A stretch of DNA of 64,000 nucleotides from the NCBI GenBank assembly GCA_021234155.1, contig JAJEKV010000006.1, positions 8,399,003 through 8,463,002 of the forward strand, in the 5' to 3' direction. The notes beneath the pieces are model-generated. The model worked only from the letters and a program-made list of their open reading frames with translations, did no database searches and had not been told where the DNA came from. The position numbers and the translations under genes were made by a program. Shown here one piece after another: positions 46,349 to 58,905 of the stretch (positions are counted from its first letter, which is position 1; every line of letters starts with the position of its first letter). Source of the stretch: Isoetes taiwanensis. Taxonomy: Eukaryota > Streptophyta > Lycopodiopsida > Isoetales > Isoetaceae.

Positions 46349-49296
46349 ATACAAGAATTTAGCGCCGGCAGAGCCGGCGCCATAGGCATTCCTGAAGGTC
46401 AAATCCCAGTGGGATCAATTTTCATATATGAATGTTGATATGGTTAAATTTTCAAGTTCGTTCTAGTTAATTCTTTGTCACTTGCAGTTTGGCCTGATAT
46501 GAAAGATGAGCACGATGAATTTGGCTTAACTTTTTAGCCTCTAGGCGCGCAAGTGAAATGGCTAGATTTGTGATATTCAGTCTATTAGGAATATGAGTGT
46601 ATCTATTATGCAAAATTAGAGTAATTCCATCACAAGAATGTGTTGTTTTATTGTTAAGATGACAGGCTAGAGATGATTAAGTCTTAACATAGAATTACGC
46701 AATGAATTTGCTCAAATTTATTTTGTTGTTGAACACCATATATGTTAAATTTAAAGCAAAGAGATGATGGCAATATTTATTTTGAAATTGAAAATGTTGA
46801 GTGGTGACATAAAATCCTACAAATCACAAATTGAGATTCCACTCTTACAGTTTTAATACTCATATAGATCAAGACATTTGTTATTAGAATTCATATTCCT
46901 CAAATTGCAATCTGGAATCTATATCAAGCTCCCTTGCAATGTCCCTAATGATTCATTCAATTTCTGTCCTGAGATCCTTTTTTTCTTGCTCAATTTCTGC
47001 TTTCAAATCTGCTTTGGCCTGCTAAATTCAAGTCAATTTTTTCCACTTTGGTTCTCTTGAAAATCTGTTGGCATCTCCTTCGCAGAGTTAAAAATATCTT
47101 TTGCATCATTCTTCCTGCTTATGATTAAGATATCGGCCCATTTGGATGTCGAAAATGAACATGAATTTCCATTAGGACTAGAGTTTCTTTTGGCAATGTT
47201 TTTAAGGCTTCTAAAAAAGTGGGTGAATGGGTGAGCGAGGAGATGAGTGTGTGTGTGTGTGAGGGAGGGATGGACAGTGAGAGAGGTGAAGTGAATTGTT
47301 TGTCAAAACCATTAGGTCTATAAGACATATTACATTACAAACAAAAAGTCTTATCATCGGGTATGAAGTTATTACTTGTCGTTCTCTCCTTCTCATCGCC
47401 ACTATCAACTCCCACAAGTCCAATATATCAATGAGAAATCTATCTACTACAATGGGTGGTATGTTTTAGATCAAAATTAAAGCTATTCCACAAAGCCTAG
47501 TATGTTGAACAATGTATTGTTCTTAAGAACAAAAGAGGTATTTTAGTATATTCTTTGGCCTCTATTTCATAACATGCCCGACATGTCCTGTACTTCTGTT
47601 GTACCATCTATCAACATACACATTATGCATCTTGCAAACAGCATGCCTTTTTGTAAAAAGGTTTCCATTCAAGTGCTTCAGTTTGTATAGTGTTGGATAT
47701 CTACTTCATTTGTTGAAACATCCGGCATGTCTCTCTGATATATTTACTTCATCCTTACCATTTGGAATACATATTTAACAAAGCATCTTCTATTACGTTT
47801 GCAAATAAACGACAATGACTAAATTTATCTGTAGGTAAATCTTCTAAAGAAAGGCACACGCACCAACAATAATTGTAAAGCTGATACGATTTGGTTCTAT
47901 CTGATGAACCAACTGTTGAAATGGTTGAAAGACTTTGTTAGAATCATGTTTCCTATATGCAGCGATTACATTGTTGCAAAAAAAAAATTGTTGAGGGATT
48001 ACATGAAACCTGCTCAAGAGGTGCTCCAAACTACCACAAGTACTATAGATGTTTAGCATGGCAGATGCTACCACATTTTCTGTCACAATCCCTCTTTCAA
48101 TATAATGGAATGAACAAAGTTAGCTGTGCCTAATGCTGTCAAGCTTAAGAATGTCCTAAGAATGGCAATAATTATAGATTTGTTGGGCTTCATCCCTTCA
48201 AAAAGTCTGAATAGTAGGATTGCATCATTATTATGCTTTTTCTGGGCATATGCTTGAATAATAACATCTTTCCTTTGCATTCTTACAGTCATGTTTTGAG
48301 ATTCCGACAGATTTCCAACCTTGCTGTACATATTCAGCCTAGTATGATAGCTGTAATCATACTGTAAATGCAGTAATCATTGTTGTCCATGACACCACAT
48401 CTTGTTTCTCCATTTTGTGAAAGATGCTTCTTGCTTGTCCTGTATACCCACACATGCAAGACATATGTATAATGTTATTGGCAAGTATTACACCCACACA
48501 TGCAATACATATATATAATGGCATGGGCAAGTATTATACCTGGAACAATTTTGGCATGGAATAGTCTACCCCCTGCTATTTGCCACGTAAGAGTATATCC
48601 CCTGCTAGACATGTAAGAGATAAAAATGAATTATAAATGTTGGTATATGTGATCTCATTTTGACGTACTCCATCATTCTGATAAAAAGTTGGTAAGCTTT
48701 TTTGATCTGTCCATGAAGGCAAAATGTATATGTTATGACATTCTATATTATACTGCTCTTACAGGAAAAATTTGTTGAAAACATCCCAGATACTTTGCAT
48801 ACTTCCACATTTTGTATACATGGTGGTAAGTGCACAAGCCACATCGTTATTAGTTTCAAATCCAGTACCAATAATACCACAATAGATGGACTTACACTTC
48901 TCTGAAGCTGTTAAGGCAGAGCAGGCTTTGAGGAAAATTAAAAAGACAACTTTATCTAGTTTTAGTCTTTCTAGTTGATTTCGCAAAACAGTTGGAAAAC
49001 CACTCTCTCATCGTCCATGGATGATAATTCTGGTGTGGATTATGCTTGCCTTTGTGACAAACCTTTGATATGATCATAATTCCGTAATTCAGAAGCATAA
49101 CTAGCGGTATCACGAGAATAATTACAAAGACAATTTTACGGTTTTAATCCTTCCAATCGCATTCTATAAAATAATTGAAAAGCGTCTCTCTCATGGCGGT
49201 GTTCATACAACTTTGCAATCATGGCAGTCTATGAAAACATGTTCCTAGTCTTAAGCCACATAGATCAAAGACTAAACGAGCATCTTGTAGAGCCCC
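46349..49296. repeat. Large inverted repeat, left arm
   Basis: About 2.95 kb that recurs inverted at 50738-53720. Corresponding landmarks include AAATTCTTGTAT (outer end), a (GT)n/(AC)n tract at 47246-47262 versus 52777-52800, and GATCTTGTAGAGCCC-like sequence at the inner end. Homology is visible throughout, with scattered substitutions and small indels. The outer end has a perfect 8-bp hairpin, GCGCCGGC-AGA-GCCGGCGC (46362-46380), not preserved in the right arm. Confidence 0.9.
47850..49290 (-). pseudogene. Decayed PPR pseudogene in the left arm
   Basis: Read on the minus strand: GALQDARLVFDLCG at the inner edge (49250-49290), then LDKVVFLIFLKACSALTASE and ALTTMYTKCGSMQSIWDVF (48759-48986). 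Further on are MYSKVGNLSES and GMKPNKSIIIAILRTFLSLT (48083-48331), and AMLNIYSTCGSLEHL (47844-48086). Repeats are separated by frame breaks. The sequence keeps the PPR helix pattern but is clearly non-functional. Confidence 0.75.
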
Positions 49297-50737
49297 GAGC
49301 ATCAGAGCTCCGTAATAGAAAAGCATAACTAGCAGCATCATGTGAATGGATGCAAATATAAATAATGAGTTTTTGAGAAGCAAGATTGAGGGAGCTATGA
49401 CAACCACAATCTAGGATGGCATGTTATACATGAGATCATGTGTGAAGGTCATAAAATCCATAACAAAGCAAGACTGCGGAATTGTAGATCTATCTATGCT
49501 TTGGTACAACATAAGCTTGAATTTCAGCCATTATAAGAAGATTAGCGCTATGACTCATTATTAAAAAAATGTGATGAGGGGGCGTTTGCTTTAATCCTGG
49601 TAGTATGAAGGTTCCCAAGGCAACGGTGGAGGCTTGAAATTATCTTGCCATAAATCCTTTGTAGAAACCAGCATGTCAAGGATCTCTTTCTCCAACTGTC
49701 CTTCCATTGTTCAACATGCATAATAGCTAAGATCGAGAGGAAAGATACGATTGAATGTGCTAAAACAAAAGGGAAAGAACCGAATTTACCTAGAGCTTAA
49801 AAGCTTATTGTTACAACGATTCGTGCTTCAAGTGAGCGGCTCAATGGCGATGGCGCGGAGATTGTCGGCGCCTCCACGGTTGTTCACGCAAGCGACAATA
49901 GTGCTTCAAATTTGCACTTTCGGCAAGTATCCTACTCTCTGCAAGTGCCTAGGAAATCGAGAACCTTGCCATAAAATAGATCATAGTTCATCACCTAAAT
50001 TATTTTTTATGATCCTTTGGATATGATTGTCACGATTAAGCCTCCTAATTAAGCTTACACAAAATAGCTCCAACAAATTTGCATTTCAGTAGTCTCTGCT
50101 CAACTTTGGTCTTGCGGGTGGATGCCTTGAGCTCACCACAGGAAAGCGAGGGGCCACAAAAATCTTTATCCGCATTCTTTTATCTTTAGGGTTTTAAGAT
50201 TGCTCTTCCGGTAACTCTAGCACAAAGAGGCATGCTGCGGCTATTCTTTCCCAAAAAGAGGCATGTTTACTCGGGGCTTGGTCGCCATCTAGTGGAGTAG
50301 CAACTAAAGGGGCTTGAAAGTCGATATCCAGGCATACTCGGCGGAAAAATCCATCCCCTTTGAGGACCCATCTATCTTTGATTGCTTAATTTGCTTCTTG
50401 CTTTATTGGAGAAAGAGATCCTTGGGAGGAGGCTTCTCAATCAATCGATGCCTTTTAAACCCCTTAGCTCTTTGTTGGAGCTTTGCGGGAGGCGTTAAAG
50501 AGATCGCCATGAAGCATGTCCTAAAAGAGTCTCCCGGTACTATCGTAAGCGAGGGCGTTTGTTAAAGATAGATAGATCTACAATTAGGAAAAACCGTTAC
50601 AAAAACTTAGATAATTCCAAAAACCAATTTTACTCTACATTTTTTGCATAGGCAAATAGATATACATAATTGAAATCGCCATTTTGGGCAGTTTTTTTTT
50701 AATAATCTTATATATAGGAAGGATAAGATTATAAAAA
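49297..50737. other. Spacer of the inverted repeat
   Basis: 1.44 kb of unique sequence. A plus-strand frame from 49844 (MAMARRLSAPPRLFTQATIV) resembles an organelle-targeting leader but leads to nothing recognisable. The right end contains TATATAGGAAGGATAA (50710-50725), also present (inverted) just outside the left arm at 46336-46351. No known transposon protein is encoded. Confidence 0.45.
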
Positions 50738-53720
50738 GGGCTCTACAAGATGCTCGCTTAGTCTTTGATCTATGTGGCGAATTTTAAGACTAGAACATAT
50801 TTTCATAGATCGCCATGGAAATTTTCTGTATGAACATTTTTGGCGCCATGAGAGGCAGCTTTTCAATTATTTTATAGAATGCGATTGGAAGGATTAAAAC
50901 TGTAAAATTGTCTTTGTAATTATTCTCGGGGATACCGCTAGTTATGCTTCCAGACACGGAATTATGATCATATCAAAGGTTTGTCACAAAGGCAAGCATA
51001 ATTACACTTAATTATCATCCATGGACGATGAGAGAGTGGTTTCCAACCGCTTTGCGTAAATCAACTAGAAAGACTAAAACTAGATAAAGTTGTCTTTTAA
51101 TTTTCCTCAAAGCCTGCCTCCGCCTAATGTTCTCAGAGAAGTGTAAGTCCATCTATTGTGGTATTATTGAAATCGGATTTGAAACTAATAACGATGTGGC
51201 TTGTGCACTTACCACCATGTATACAAAATGTGGAAGTATGCAAAGTATCCGGGATGTTTTCAATTACCTTTCCTGTAAGAGCAAGATAATATAGAATGTC
51301 ATAACATACATTTTGCCTTCATGGATGATCAAAAAGCTAGCCCAACTTTTATCGGAATGATGGAGTACGCATTATAAAAATGAGATCACATATACCAACA
51401 TTTATAATTCATTTTTATCTCTTACATGTCTAGCTTGGGATATACTCTTACGTGGCAAATAGCGGGGTAGACTATTCCATGCCAAAATTGTTTAAAGGGT
51501 ATAATACTTGCCCATGCCATTATATATATGTATTGCATGTGTGGGTGTAATACTTGCCAATAACATTATACATATGTCTTGCATGTGTGGGTATACTGAG
51601 GACAAGCAAGAAGCATCTTTCACAAAATGGAGAAACAAGATGTGGTGTCATGGACAACAATGATATCTTGCATTTACAAGATGATTACGGCTATCATACT
51701 AGGGCTGAATATGTAAAAGAAGGTTGGAAATCATTCGGAATCTCAAAACATGACTGTAAGAATGCAAAGGAAAGATGTTATTATTCAAGCATATGCCCGT
51801 AAAAGCATAATAATGATGCAATCCTACTATTCAGACTTTTTGAAGGATGAAGCCCAACAAATCTATAATTATTGCCATTCTTAGGACATTCTTTAAGCTT
51901 GACAAAGATTAGGGGCAAAAAACTAACTTTGTTCATTCCATTATATTGAAAGAGGGATTGTGACGAAAAATGTAGCATAGCTCTGCCATGCTAAACATCT
52001 ATAGTACTTGTGGTAGTTTGGAGCACCTCTTGAGCAGGTTTCATGTAATCCCTCAACAATTTTTTTTTTGCAACAATGTAATCGCTGCATATAGGAAACA
52101 TGATTCTAACAAAGTCTTTCAACCATTTCAACAGTTGGTTCATCAGATAGAACCAAATCGACGCCTTTACAATTATTGTTGTGCCTTTCTTTTAGAAGAT
52201 TTACCCTCTGAGATAAATTTAGTCATTGTCGTTTATTTGCAAACGTAATAGAAGATGCTTTGTTAAATATGTATTCCAAATGGTAAGGATGAAGTAAATA
52301 TATCAGAGAGACATGCCGGATGTTTCAACAAATGAAGTAGATATCCAACACTATACAAACTGAAGCACTTGAATGGAAACCTTTTTACAAAAAGGCATGC
52401 TGTTTGCAAGATGCATAATGTGTATGTTGATAGATGGTACAATGTATACAGGACATGTTTCTGCATGTTATGAAATAGAGGCCAAAGAATATACTAAAAT
52501 ACCTCTTTTGTTCTTAAGAACAATACATTGTTCAACATACTAGGCTTTGTGGAATAGCTTTAATTTTGATCTAAAACATACCACCCATTGTAGTAGATAG
52601 ATTTCTCATTGATATATTGGACTTGTGGGAGTTGATAGTGGCGATGAGAAGGAGAGAACGACAAGTAATAACTTCATACCCGATGATAAGACTTTTTGTT
52701 TGTAATGTAATATGTCTTATAGACCTAATGGTTTTGACAAACAATTCACTTCACCTCTCTCACTGTCCATCCCTCCCCCCACACACACACACACACTCAT
52801 CTCCTCGCTCACCCATTCGGTCACTTTTAGAAGCCTTAAAAACATTGCCAAAAAGAACTCTAGTCCTAATGGAAATTCATGTTCATTTTAGACATCCAAA
52901 TGGGCCGATATCTTAATCATAAGCGGGGAAGAATGATGCAAAGATATTTTTAACTCTGAAGGAGATGCCAGATTTTCAAGAGAACCAAAGTGGAAAAAAA
53001 ATTGAGTGAATTTAGCAAGGCCAAAGCAGATTTGAAAGCGAAAATTGAGCAAGAAAAAAAAGGATCTCGGGATTTAAATTGAATGAATCATTAGGGACAT
53101 TGCAAGGGAGCTTGATATAGATTCCAGATTGCAATTTGAGGAATATGAATTCTAATAACAAATGTCTTGATCTATATGAGTATTAAAACCGTAAGAGTGG
53201 AATCTCAATTTGTGATTTGTAGGATTTTTATGTCACCCTCCAACATTTTCAATTTCAAAATAAATATTGCCATCATCTCTTTGCTTTAAATTTAACATAT
53301 ATGGTGTTCAACAACAAAATAAATTTGAGCAAATTCATTGCGTAATTCTATGTTAAGACTTAATCATCTCTAGCATCATCTTAACAATAAAACAAATACA
53401 TTCTTGTGATGGAATTACTCTAATTTTGCATAATAGATACACTCATATTCCTAATAGATTGAATATCACAAATCTAGCCATTTCACTTGGCGCCTAGAGG
53501 AGGCTAAAAAGTTAAGCCAAATTCATCGCGTGCTCATCTTTCATATCGGGCCAAACGCAAGTGACAAAGAATTAACTAGAACGAACTTGAAAATTTAAAT
53601 CAAATTTAACCATATCAGAAATGGAAAACAACATTTTATTAATGTAGATCCATATTCAATCGGGATTTGACCTTAGGGAATGCCAGAGCGGAAAATTTAA
53701 CCGTATCAAATTCTTGTATG
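50738..53720. repeat. Large inverted repeat, right arm
   Basis: Inverted partner of 46349-49296. Where the arms differ, this one often has CG where the left has CTG or CAG, for example ATATCGGGCC here versus (inverted) GGCCTGATAT on the left. Confidence 0.9.
50741..52190 (+). pseudogene. Decayed PPR pseudogene in the right arm
   Basis: Mirror copy of the left-arm pseudogene on the plus strand. It starts ALQDARLVFDLCG at the inner edge (about 50744), contains CKSIYCGIIEIGFETNND and ALTTMYTKCGSMQSI near 51150-51260, and MLNIYSTCGSLEHLLSRFHV near 51988. It has its own frame breaks, so both copies have decayed independently since duplication. Confidence 0.72.
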
Positions 53721-53763
53721 CCCTCTAGAAACTTGGCGTGTTTAAATTCTTTTTTGTATATAG

Positions 53764-53773
53764 ATTATTATTA

Positions 53774-53827
<54 letters not shown>
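53764..53827. repeat. (TAT)n microsatellite
   Basis: About 64 bp of ATT/TAT trinucleotide repeats just outside the right arm of the inverted repeat. The left arm is bordered by an AT-rich tract at a similar distance. Confidence 0.95.
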
Positions 53828-53834
<7 letters not shown>

Positions 53835-56220
53835 GATAGATGAGACCTGCTTGAATCCGACCCACAAAACCACGCCCCCTGTTATAAGATCTGCCACCAT
53901 TTTTTATGAAGAAGCTTCTCTCCTGCAACGACGATCTCTTTAAATGGTAGCTTAATCTTATACATATTCTTGCTAATCCCTGTTGTTGCAGATTTGCAAG
54001 CCCTGTTTCGTGCCCTAAAATGCTATCCACGAGGCTTGCATGTTCAGCCCCTAAAATAAAAAGAGGGATTTTGTTGTGAGCCCTTGGATGTTGGACCATT
54101 GGGAAAAAAAAGCTAAATCAACGACTAAGAAATGGTGCACTCTAGATGTACGCATTAGTACGTCCATTCAAATACGCCACGAAATCTTAGGAAAACCTTT
54201 GTGAAAAGCGTACAAAAACACAAAGAATACCCCCTGTTGTTATGCTACATATTATTGCTGGACCATTAACTATCACCAAAAATGCCTGGAATCATGAATG
54301 AGCTGGTGGGGGAGGCGCCCCTGAATCACACTCTAGCGTGAACTCAAATTGGGGAGCCACACACGCCTGGTGCGCATTCCATTGAAGTTTCTCCTTTGCC
54401 AGCTGGAGATTTTGTGTCCCTCCCTTCCCCTCTCTCTCCAATGCCTTTTCTTCGATCTCGGTGAAGGTGCGGAAATTTATTGCCATATCGACCCGTTATT
54501 GTTGAGCTATGTTTGGGGATGGCCACGAGCATGGGGTTTTATGCTGAACAATTACATGGACCTCATTAATCATCTAGTAAGCCTTGAACTGGAGAATGCT
54601 CATATGAGGATCAAAATTGCAGAGCTCGAGCGCACTTAGATTGCCATTCTGCAGGAGCCCAAATCCCAATAGCTTCACAACATAATTTTCCAATTTCTAT
54701 TGTGTCTACTTCTGTTGTGCCAGCAGATGAACAAAAGAAGAATATTCCAAGATCTTTATAAATAGATGAATGGACGGATGGTGAAGGTGGAACCAACATG
54801 TTTTGATATTTTGAAAAACTCTTGTTATATAAATGGGCTGGTCTACGGGCCCCAATTTTGTAAAAGTAATGAAAAAGGCTCTTTCATCATCATTACGAAG
54901 CAACTCTTAGTGTAACAGTTTCTTATGAATGAATGAAAGCAACTTAGTCTATATCCATTGAAGCAATGAAGTGCATAGCTTTTTCAAACGATTATTGGCC
55001 ATGCAACAAAGGTTCCAACGCTTTCTCTGGGTGTCTCCACCAGGATGCCTTCTGGGTAATGCTTCATCATTAAAAAGACTAGTGATTATTAAAATCTTTA
55101 CATGATATCTTCCCAGTCAAACTCCGGGTCGATCGATTCTATCTTGCAACTTCCTACCCTCCTTTTCAAGTTTACCGTCAACATGTAACATTTCTCTCCA
55201 ACGCTGTCGAATTCAGTAAGATAATGAAATTGGATAACAACAGTAGTTTTGGGATTAAAGGAACAACAGAACTTCGTGAATCTGCTCGATATGGCTGAGG
55301 CGCAGATTATCATCTTTTCCAATTCTTGGTATCGGTGGTTAAATATAAAGAAAGGCTAATTGCACGGCATTTTATTGGCGAATGAAACTAAAATTTGATT
55401 CCTTTGCAATGATTACACAGGTTGTTACACGTTTAGCTGTTGGTTCAATCATGTGCCATCGATTGAGCGAAATCGTGGCTGGGGCCATCGATCTCAAGTC
55501 GATCCACGGCCTAAACTTAAGCGCCAACATTAAGCTATACTTCACGGGCGTCGATAGAAATTAAATCCTCCCGTCGATTCTTGAGCAAAATCTATATAAC
55601 CTTTGAATTTTTTTTTTTTTGCTTTCTAATCGCAGATATTCGATGTGTGACCTTGTATTATTTCTTCGGAGGCATTTGAAGAACCAAATTCTTCTCCAAA
55701 CTTCGGGCATAGCTCGCCGCGACTCTTGATTCCAATCGAGAGCTACGAGGAAGTGAAAGAGGTGAGTTTATGTTTTTCTATTTCTCCGTGTAGAAATCTT
55801 CTGTGTGCATAAATGTTTTGTATGTGTGGTAGAGCTGGTCGCTCTGTATAATTGATGTATTGTTATCTGTGTAGCTGCTCTGTAGTGGATCTATTTAGCT
55901 GTTGGATTCGTTTTGCTGCTGTGGTCCTATTTAGCTGCGGGACCCATTTAGCTGTGTGTTAGAATCCTCCAGTCGTTGTGTTCCTTTTGATGTTTTTCTT
56001 TTCTTTTGTCTCCTTTTGCTTTAGAGTTATTAGCTTAAGTTTTCTAGTTGTCATCTAAGGCATATACAAGACCCTTAATGCTAGCATGAAATCACCTTAG
56101 GCTTAGTTTTTTTTTGTCTGTCCTGTTTGATATATCTAAAGTGCCCCTTAGAATGAGTTAGCTCACTCATTGTAAGTGGTAGCACTTTAGATTAGCACAT
56201 CTGACATGACAAAATGGTAA
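53828..56220. other. Mostly unassigned sequence
   Basis: Short frames at 54349-54639 (+, tail LVSLELENAHMRIKIAELER), 55098-55322 (-) and 55382-55564 (+) have coding-like composition but no recognisable family. GAAGTGAAAGAG/GTGAGT near 55750-55765 would make a reasonable 5' exon end and splice donor on the plus strand, but no downstream exon was found. Confidence 0.35.
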
Positions 56221-56224
56221 CTTT

Positions 56225-56455
56225 CAAACTCTTTGTGGGTAATCTGAGCATGTAATTCTCAACCCTTATCTAGTGCTCCTAACTGCCCACAAGCTTTCAA
56301 GCTGTAAAGGAGTGTGACAGAATTGGGAGCTTCCCCATCTGTTCAAGACATTCTAATACTTCCCCATGAAGACCTGTTTTCACGTAGCATGCAATAAGAA
56401 TTGAAATGAATTGTCTTTTATCGTCCACGGAGACCAGATGGTCTATGGGACCCAA
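56225..56455 (-). pseudogene. PPR fragment
   Basis: The minus strand reads VDDKRQFISILIACYVKTGL, HGEVLECLEQMGKLPILSHS, then, after a one-base shift, LKACGQLGALDKG, a TGA, and ELHAQI. These follow the PPR helix pattern. It is one and a half repeats with no continuation. Confidence 0.65.
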
Positions 56456-57000
56456 GACAAGTGAACAAAGAACAACGACAGATTAGTATCCAGGATTAAA
56501 AAACACTGCCCCGAAAGGAGAAAACCTCAAAGAGAATTCCATGATATGGAGGGAAAATTTCAAATATACCCCTCAACTTTACAAATATTCCGAAAATACC
56601 CTTAGAAATAGGGTATTTAGCTTAAATGGCAATAACTTTCTTGTGATCATCCAACTTAAAAAGTGCACTTCATTAAACTTGTAGATAAGAGTAGGACAAT
56701 TTAATAGCATTAGAATCGTCTAAAATGGAGTTGGAATCTTTAAGTTATAGTGTTTTAAGTGTTGGAATCTTCAAGTTATAGTGTTTTAAGTAAGTGTTAT
56801 ACAAAACGACGTAAATAAGTATAATTTGTGAATTTCAACTCCAATTTCGATGAATTTGACGTTGTTCGAAAGATCTTATTGTAATCTATAATGTTTATAA
56901 AGACAACTTTTGAATTTGAGGAGCAACAAAAACTCTATTACCATTTTTCCAAAAATGCTCTTCATTTGGAGGGTGTTTTTGGAATTTTTGCAAACGAAAT
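56456..57000. other. AT-rich non-coding stretch
   Basis: No gene. A short local duplication (GTTGGAATCTT.AAGTTATAGTGTTTTAAGT) lies at 56731-56790. Confidence 0.4.
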
Positions 57001-57103
57001 GTTAGGGCAGGCCACATTTCTCCATATTTATTTATTTTATTAATCAAGCCATTTAGGCCCCCAGTCCTCTATGGCAAAATAATACAAATTAGTACTTTGG
57101 CAC

Positions 57104-58480
57104 TTAATTCAGAGCGCCATCAATATCAAAATTACTCATAAGAGTGAAAAGCTCAGTTATATCTTCTCTTTCTTTCAAAATAGCTCTAAAATACGAATAT
57201 AAAGTATGTGCAGGCAAGAGGAAAAGTTCACCAAGTGTTGAAGCTATAATGCCATAATGAGCCCTTACCTGTTCGTATGCTGCACATTTCAAGAGTGCGT
57301 GTTCATCATCTTCAATAGCTGGATCTAGGCAACTTGGATAAAACTGCTCCTTATGGGGTCTTTCATCCCACCTATCAGTCTCAATTCGCAAATTGTGAGA
57401 TGACAATCTCATTTGAGAAATAAGCATGCGTTTCTTTATGCTGATGCATGAGAGTAGATAAGGCTGCTCTTTATACTTTGCCAGATCATTTAGTTTAATA
57501 ATAGTCAAGTAAAACTTTTTTTTATATCCTTATCCTCGTCTACTCGCCAAAATTTACGAATTGCTCGTGCAGCCACATAATCACATATCTCTTCAAATTT
57601 CTGGGATAGCGGCCAATTGTCATCGTCAAGCCATTTCCTTGCCCATCGCTTGACATCAGCGTACCAACCTTTTGTGCTATGCATAAGGGCTTGATAGGGT
57701 AACCGGTTAGTGTCCATATCTAGAACCCTGTTAACAAGTTCTGCTTCAAGAGGTAATAGACATGCTCCAGCCAATATCATGCAATAAGGAGTTTGCACCT
57801 TCACTCCCAATTCACGTATCAAGAATCGTTTTTGTATCTTCTCTATATCGCTCCACCCCTTTAAAGACAAACCTGGCCCTTAAACTGGGCTTCCATAAAG
57901 AACCACTGTTTTTAATTGTATTTCAAAAAAGAGTTTCCTTAGTTGCCAATGTTCACAATTGTTGATTTTGCACTGATTCATCATACTGTAAAACGCTCTG
58001 AGACCACCTGATACACGTTTCTGAGCTGCCAATGTCCACTTATAATTATTTGACACTTCAATTCCCAAATACTTATAATTCATGACCTGCTCAAGCGGAA
58101 CGCCATCTACATAAAATATTGTATTATCCTGGCCTCCTAGCACCATTATCTTTGATTTATCAGGATTAACCCTCATGCTTTTTTCTTCACAAAAGCCACA
58201 TAACACATCTAGATGGCGTTGCAGTCCAGTTGGATTCTTTGAAATTAACACAATATCATCAGTAAAAAGCAAAAGCTGTAAAATATACCTTCCCAAATGG
58301 ACTCCTAAACCCCCAAGTCTCGTCATCCAATTTTCTAGTTCATCTATGAACAATCCAAAAAGAGTTGGAGAGGAGGGACAACCTTGCTTTACCCCAATCG
58401 TATTCTGCACTTTTTCTGGCCCTGTAAATGGGAAAGATATTTCTACTAGCACCCTGTCATATAAGCACGCAACTGCACGA
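57104..58480 (-). mobile_element. LINE remnant, non-L1 clade: RT C-terminal half and downstream domain
   Basis: 57880-58452 has GVKQGCPSSPTLFGLFIDEL (motif B), LLLFTDDIVLISKNP (motif C, TDD), then LDVLCGFCEEKSMRVNPDKS and VMNYKYLGIEVS. After breaks at about 57875 and 57507 come FLIRELGVKVQTPYCMILAG and a C-terminal Cys/His region (EDDEHALLKCAAYEQVRAHYG). The block VLCGFCEEKSMRVNPDKSKI and the late EDDEH...C motif are unlike plant L1 elements and closer to LINE groups best known outside angiosperms. The element is truncated at its 5' side near 58480, where another LINE begins. Confidence 0.75.
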
Positions 58481-58483
58481 TGA

Positions 58484-58905
58484 AGTTCCTATGGAGCTTG
58501 TAGCATTTCCAACCTGCAAGCATAATAATCCTTTGGCTCTTCCTCAGGGTCCTGCATATGAAGGAGGGGAATCTAGATTCTCTCCTTTAGATGATTTCCC
58601 ACGAGGCCATGTTTCTGATATTTCTGCACCTATTGTTGCTACTGCGGGTCAGATTGCATCTTCTGATAATGCTTCTACTCCCCCTTTTCCTCCACCTTCA
58701 GCCTCTGCGCCTGCCTTACTTTGAAGAGCAGTTGCCACTGCTAACAGAAATACATGCGAGCGTTTTGGTGAGTGGATTAAGAAAGACATGCCTTCAACAG
58801 TTCTTCTGGTCGTGTCTCTGCTGCTATTGATATGATGGTTCAGAATAATAGAAAAGATATTGGTAGTTTGCTTGGTTAGCTTCAAGCAAAGGAGAGTCAA
58901 CTTGA
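58484..58905 (+). pseudogene. L1-type LINE ORF1, left piece
   Basis: The plus-strand frame reads LVAFPTCKHNNPLALPQGPA and a Ser/Pro-rich region, breaks near 58720, and continues in another frame with AAIDMMVQNNRKDIGSLLG to AKESQLD. It is then interrupted by the nested minus-strand LINE and appears to resume near 61820. Confidence 0.5.

Noticed and set aside
46362..46380. Hairpin at the inverted-repeat edge as a Helitron 3' end
   Set aside because: No CTRR follows the hairpin at the expected distance, and the right arm lacks the hairpin.
48480..48545. Repeated ATGCAAGACATATGTATAATG / ATGCAATACATATATATAATG as a tandem satellite
   Set aside because: Only two degenerate copies; the same pair is mirrored in the other arm, so it is part of the inverted repeat.
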